Source: Pseudomonas sp. CCC3.1 (GTDB taxonomy: Bacteria > Pseudomonadota > Gammaproteobacteria > Pseudomonadales > Pseudomonadaceae). Taken from it: a stretch of 64,000 nucleotides of DNA. The translations under genes and the position numbers were made by a program. The stretch spans positions 3,410,001 through 3,474,000 of the forward strand of contig NZ_CP133778.1 in assembly GCF_034347405.1 (NCBI RefSeq), read 5' to 3'. The stretch's first letter is position 1; each line of letters begins with the position of its first letter. Positions 60,016 through 64,000 of this stretch are shown one piece after another. Below the pieces are notes generated by a model. It was given only the letters and a program-made list of their open reading frames with translations. It was not told where the DNA came from and did no database searches.

Positions 60016-63000
60016 ACCGATGCCTGCTCAGCCGTCGCCTTGTCACCCCGCCAGCGGCGGCCCAGGCGGTCGAAGTACAGGTAGATCACCGGGGTCGTAA
60101 ACAAGGTCAATACCTGACTCACCAGCAAGCCGCCAACCATCACCAGACCCAGCGGTTGGCGCAGTTCGGCCCCGGAGCCTGTCGCCAGCATCAGCGGCAC
60201 GGCACCAAACAACGCCGCCAATGTGGTCATCAGAATCGGGCGAAAACGCAGCAGCGCCGCCTGATAAATAGCGTCTTGCGGGGCCATGCCCTGGTTGCGC
60301 TCAGCGTCGAGGGCGAAGTCGATCATCATGATCGCGTTTTTCTTCACGATGCCGATCAGCAAGATGATGCCGATGATCGCGATCATCCCCAGGTCATTGC
60401 CGCTGAGAATCAGCGCCAGCAGCGCGCCGACCGCGGCCGAGGGCAAGGTCGACAGGATGGTGATCGGGTGGATGTAGCTCTCGTAGAGCACGCCCAGCAC
60501 GATGTACATGGTCACCACTGCCGCCAGAATCAGCAGCAAGGTGCTCGACAACGAAGCCTGAAACGCCTGGGCGGCGCCCTGGAACTCGGTTTGCACGCCC
60601 ACCGGCATGCCGATGTCTTTTTGCACCTGATCGATCAACTCGACCGCTTGCCCGAGGGCAACGCCCGGCGCCAGGTTGAACGAGACCATCACTGACGGGA
60701 ACTGACCGATGTGAGAAATGGACAACTGCGATTGACGCTCTTCAACCTTGGCCAGGCTGGACAGGCGAACCTGGCCGCCATCGGTGGTTTTGACGTGAAT
60801 CTGATCCAGCGCCTGCGGGCCGATTTTCTCGCCATCTTTGGCCTGCAATACCACACGGTACTGGCTGGCCTGGGTGTAGATGGTCGAAATCTGCCGCTGG
60901 CCGAAGGCGTCGTACAGGGCATCGGTGATGTTGGCCACCGATACGCCCAAGCGCGATGCCGCGTCGCGGTCGATGACCAGGAACACCTGCAAACCTTTGT
61001 CTTGCAGGTCGCTGGCCACATCGCTCAGTTGCGGCTGGTTGCGCAACGCGGTCACCAGTTTATCGCTCCAGGTACTGAGCAACTCGGCATCCGGCGACGA
61101 CAAACTGAACTGGTACTGGGTGCGGCTCACGCGGTCTTCGATGGTCAAGTCTTGCACGGGCTGCATAAACAGCCGGATCCCGACCAGTTTGTCCAGTTGC
61201 GGCTGCAAGCGCGCAATCACTTCAGAAGCACTCTCGTGGCGCTCGCTGTGGGGCTTGAGGTTGATCAGCATGCGTCCGCTGTTGAGCGTGGCGTTATCAC
61301 CGTCGACACCAATGTAGGAAGACAGGCTTTCAACATCCGGGTCTTGCAGGATGATTTTGCCCAGCTCTTGCTGACGCTGGCTCATGGCGCTGAACGAGAT
61401 CGACTGCGGCGCTTCGGAAATCCCCTGAATCACACCCGTGTCCTGCACCGGGAAGAAGCCCTTGGGCACCACCATGTACAGAAATACGGTAAGTGCCAAC
61501 GTGCCAATGGCCACCAGCAAGGTCAGCGGCTGATGTTTGAGCACCCACTGCAACATGCGGCCGTATTCGACAATCATCCAGTCAATAAAAGCGCCGCTGG
61601 CCCGGTAGAAACGACCCTGCTCTTCTGGCTTGGGCTCCGCTTTGAGCAAACGGGCACACATCATCGGCGTCAGCGTCAGCGATACGACCAGCGAGATCAG
61701 GATGGCCACCGCCAGGGTGATCGCAAACTCGCGGAACAGACGCCCCACCACGTCCGCCATAAACAGCAGCGGGATCAACACCGCAATCAGCGACAGGGTC
61801 AGCGAGATCAAGGTAAAACCGATTTGCTTGGCGCCCTTGAGCGCAGCCTGCATCGGGCTGTCGCCCTCTTCGATATAGCGCGAAATGTTTTCCAGCATGA
61901 CGATGGCGTCATCGACCACAAAACCAGTGGCGATGGTCAGGGCCATCAGCGTCAGGTTGTTGATCGAAAAGCCGGCCAGGTACATCACGCCGAAGGTACC
62001 GATCAGCGACAACGGCACAGCAACCGAAGGAATAATCGTGGCGCTGGCACGGCGCAGGAACAGGAACGTCACCATCACCACCAACGCGATGGCGATCAGC
62101 AATTCATGCTGCACATCGCGCACCGAAGCCCGAATGGTTTGCGTGCGGTCCGTCAGCACAGTGACGTCGATACCTGCGGGCAGGTTGTCGGTGATGCTCG
62201 GCAACAGCGCCTTGATCCGGTCCACCACTTCAATCACGTTGGCCCCGGGTTGACGCTGAATGTTCAGTAATACCGCCTGATTTTCATTGGCCCAGGCCGC
62301 AAGGCGCTCGTTCTCGGCCCCGTCGACAATTTCGGCCACGTCTTTGAGTCGCAGCGGCGCACCATTGTTGTAGGCCAGGATCAGCTCCGCGTATTCCTGC
62401 GGGGTTTTCAACTGGTCGTTGGCATCGAGCATCGACACCCGGGTCGGGCCGTCAAAGTTGCCCTTGGGCTGATTGACGTTGGACGCGCCGATCAGGGTGC
62501 GCACATCCGCCAGGTTCAAGCCATTGGCGGCCAGCGCCTCGGGGTTGACCTTGATCCGCACCGCCTGGCGCTGACCACCGGCGATGCTGACCATGCCGAC
62601 GCCACTGATCTGGGCAATTTTTTGCGCCATGCGCGTGTCGACCAAGTCATTGAGCTTGGGCAGCAACATGGTTTTAGAGGTAATCGCCAGCGTCAGCACC
62701 GGGGTATCGGCCGGGTTGACCTTGTTGTACACCGGGGGCGCAGGCAAATCCTTGGGCAACAGGTTAGTCGCGGCATTGATCGCGGCCTGAACCTGCTGCT
62801 CGGCGACATCCATATTAATGTCGAGGTTGAAGCGCAAGGTCAGCACCGAAGCGCCGCCAGAACTGGTCGAGGCCATTTGCGTCAGGCCGGGCATTTGCCC
62901 GAACTGGCGCTCAAGCGGCGCCGTCACTGCGCTGGTCATGACATCCGGGCTGGCGCCGGGGTACAGCGTCATCACGCGGATCGTCGGGTAATCGACCTGA

Positions 63001-63113
63001 GGCAAGGCTGACACTGGCAGCATGCGATAGGCAATGATCCCGGACAACACGATGGCCAGCATGCACAGCGTGGTTGCGACCGGGCGCAGGATAAACAGCC
63101 GCGACAGATTCAT
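60012..63113 (-). CDS. muxB: RND efflux pump inner-membrane subunit, MuxB-like
   Basis: A 1033-residue RND transporter, MdtB-like, beginning MNLSRLFILRPVATTLCMLA. The proton-relay segment is IATGFVVDDAIVMLENISRY near residue 405, and LLIGIVKKNAIMMIDFALDA is near 925. It is the second RND gene of the tandem pair and overlaps muxA by 4 bases, which ensures matched synthesis. Both subunits are needed in the characterised MuxABC and MdtABC systems. Confidence 0.92.
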   Translation of the reverse strand: MNLSRLFILRPVATTLCMLAIVLSGIIAYRMLPVSALPQVDYPTIRVMTLYPGASPDVMTSAVTAPLERQFGQMPGLTQMASTSSGGASVLTLRFNLDINMDVAEQQVQAAINAATNLLPKDLPAPPVYNKVNPADTPVLTLAITSKTMLLPKLNDLVDTRMAQKIAQISGVGMVSIAGGQRQAVRIKVNPEALAANGLNLADVRTLIGASNVNQPKGNFDGPTRVSMLDANDQLKTPQEYAELILAYNNGAPLRLKDVAEIVDGAENERLAAWANENQAVLLNIQRQPGANVIEVVDRIKALLPSITDNLPAGIDVTVLTDRTQTIRASVRDVQHELLIAIALVVMVTFLFLRRASATIIPSVAVPLSLIGTFGVMYLAGFSINNLTLMALTIATGFVVDDAIVMLENISRYIEEGDSPMQAALKGAKQIGFTLISLTLSLIAVLIPLLFMADVVGRLFREFAITLAVAILISLVVSLTLTPMMCARLLKAEPKPEEQGRFYRASGAFIDWMIVEYGRMLQWVLKHQPLTLLVAIGTLALTVFLYMVVPKGFFPVQDTGVIQGISEAPQSISFSAMSQRQQELGKIILQDPDVESLSSYIGVDGDNATLNSGRMLINLKPHSERHESASEVIARLQPQLDKLVGIRLFMQPVQDLTIEDRVSRTQYQFSLSSPDAELLSTWSDKLVTALRNQPQLSDVASDLQDKGLQVFLVIDRDAASRLGVSVANITDALYDAFGQRQISTIYTQASQYRVVLQAKDGEKIGPQALDQIHVKTTDGGQVRLSSLAKVEERQSQLSISHIGQFPSVMVSFNLAPGVALGQAVELIDQVQKDIGMPVGVQTEFQGAAQAFQASLSSTLLLILAAVVTMYIVLGVLYESYIHPITILSTLPSAAVGALLALILSGNDLGMIAIIGIILLIGIVKKNAIMMIDFALDAERNQGMAPQDAIYQAALLRFRPILMTTLAALFGAVPLMLATGSGAELRQPLGLVMVGGLLVSQVLTLFTTPVIYLYFDRLGRRWRGDKATAEQASV

Positions 63114-64000
63114 TCGTGCGCCTTGCCCTTGGCCTTGTCAGCAGCTGGATCGGCATCCGCGTCCGGGCCATCGTCCAGTTGTTCAGCCGCTGTTACTGGC
63201 ACCTCGGCGCTGTCATTCACCACTTCAACCGCACCGCCATCACGCAGACGGTCCGTGCCTTCAAGCACCACGCGATCACCGGCCTCAAGGCCTTCCTCAA
63301 TCACGCTCAGATCGCCATCGGTGGCACCGACTTTAATCGTGCGCATCTTGACCTTTTTATCGCCATCCATTGCATAGACGAACGAGCCATTGGTGCCGTA
63401 CTGAATCGCCGGGGTCGGGGCCAGGACCACGTTTTTCAGCGTGTCGGCCAGCAGGTGCACATTGACGAACTGGTTTGGGAACAGCGCCTGATCGCGGTTC
63501 TCAAACAGCGCCTTGAACTTCAGGGTGCCAGTGGTGACATCAATCTGGTTATCGATGCTGCTCAACACGCCCACGGCCAACTCTTTGCGATCACCACGGT
63601 CCCAGGCTTGCACCGGCAACTTGGCGCCGCTGCGATAACGTTCCAGCACCAAGGCCAAATTGTTTTCCGGCAGGGTGAAGCTGACCACAATCGGCTCGGT
63701 CTGAGTGATCACCACCAGCGCTGTGGTGTCATTGGCCGCGACCAGGTTGCCGACGTCCAGTTGACGCAAGCCCACACGCCCCGTGATCGGGGCACGAATC
63801 TTGGTGAACTCAAGGTTGAGCTTGGCGTCATTGACGGCCGCCTGATTGGTTTTGACCGTGCCCTGATATTGGCTGACCAACGCTTCGGCGGTATCCAGGG
63901 TTTGCTTGGCGATACTGTCTTCGGCGTACAGACCGCGGTAACGCTGCACATCGACCTGAGCATTTTTCAGTTGGGCCTGATTCTGCAACAGCGTGCCTTC
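63110..64000 (-). CDS. muxA: RND efflux periplasmic adaptor, MuxA-like (5' end outside the window)
   Basis: The 296 C-terminal residues of a membrane-fusion protein. The coiled-coil hairpin (NAQVDVQRYRGLYAEDSIAK), the lipoyl return strand (IRAPITGRVGLRQLDVGNLV) and the beta-barrel region (LFPNQFVNVHLL) are visible; the N-terminus with its signal sequence runs off the right edge. The frame is open to base 64000. The acidic tail (DDGPDADADPAADKAKGKAHE-like) is longer than in E. coli MdtA. It joins the MuxBC pump to OpmB. Confidence 0.9.
   Translation of the reverse strand, partial: EGTLLQNQAQLKNAQVDVQRYRGLYAEDSIAKQTLDTAEALVSQYQGTVKTNQAAVNDAKLNLEFTKIRAPITGRVGLRQLDVGNLVAANDTTALVVITQTEPIVVSFTLPENNLALVLERYRSGAKLPVQAWDRGDRKELAVGVLSSIDNQIDVTTGTLKFKALFENRDQALFPNQFVNVHLLADTLKNVVLAPTPAIQYGTNGSFVYAMDGDKKVKMRTIKVGATDGDLSVIEEGLEAGDRVVLEGTDRLRDGGAVEVVNDSAEVPVTAAEQLDDGPDADADPAADKAKGKAHE

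Noticed and set aside
57682..62270. Long plus-strand open frames (467 and 519 codons) opposite the two RND genes
   Set aside because: They are very rich in His, Gln and Arg, have no family motifs, and lie entirely opposite well-defined muxC and muxB coding sequence. They are antisense shadows of GC-rich codon use.
1..64000. CRISPR array, prophage or toxin-antitoxin module
   Set aside because: No regularly spaced direct repeats, phage structural genes or typical TA pairs were found. The repeats present are inverted REP-like elements.

Overview
The window is a stretch of a Pseudomonas chromosome, most likely from the P. fluorescens/P. fragi-lundensis side of the genus. The evidence is the leuC-leuD-methyltransferase-leuB-asd block with a divergent LysR gene, pyoverdine maturation genes with an iron-starvation sigma box, a MuxABC-OpmB type efflux operon, a MucR-type MHYT-GGDEF-EAL protein, and many Pseudomonas-style REP palindromes. 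No rRNA, tRNA or CRISPR array was seen. All family assignments come from reading translated sequence; no database search was run.

Layout. 1-0.8 kb is a mobile-element scar: the tail of an AT-rich gene, an IS30-type transposase cut after about 105 codons, and the 5' part of a group II intron lying next to the asd terminator. 0.8-6.0 kb (minus) is leucine biosynthesis plus asd, with a divergent LysR regulator at 6.1 kb. A 1095-residue five-PAS GGDEF-EAL protein and a pirin follow. 11.6-18.4 kb is a short pyoverdine block, pvdM-pvdO-pvdE-fpvA, headed by a PvdS box; pvdN and pvdP are not here. Next come a LysR gene, an AGE-family sugar isomerase, and a second siderophore receptor with its own FecI/FecR-type sigma/anti-sigma pair. 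25-31 kb holds an SDR, a MucR-like protein and a divergent LysR/DHA2-efflux pair.

30.9-46.8 kb is the most unusual part: fifteen genes in three transcription units. They encode two thiolases, a MaoC hydratase, two SDRs, an enoyl-CoA hydratase/hydrolase and four acyl-CoA dehydrogenases arranged as two pairs, followed by a DUF1302 outer-membrane protein, a DUF1329 protein and an MMPL/RND transporter. Member by member, the catabolic genes resemble the actinobacterial KstR2-regulon set for the last two steroid rings (EchA20, FadE30-33, FadA6, IpdF, the Rv3548c-type SDR). However, ipdAB, ipdC, fadD3 and any regulator are missing from the window. A steroid-, hydrindane- or terpenoid-derived acid is therefore a reasonable guess for the substrate.

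47-55 kb carries small proteins of unknown role, a DUF2235 (Tle1-like) lipase without visible T6SS partners, a two-cysteine DksA-like protein, an orphan RpiR regulator, an HPP membrane protein directly behind a strong terminator, and a membrane diguanylate cyclase. 55.4-64 kb (minus) is muxABC-opmB, with muxA running off the right edge.

Two palindromic repeat families are spread between genes. One is a roughly 145-bp element with 33-34-bp arms (three copies). The other comprises several 65-85-bp REP doublets, one of which encodes the C-terminus of the MMPL transporter.
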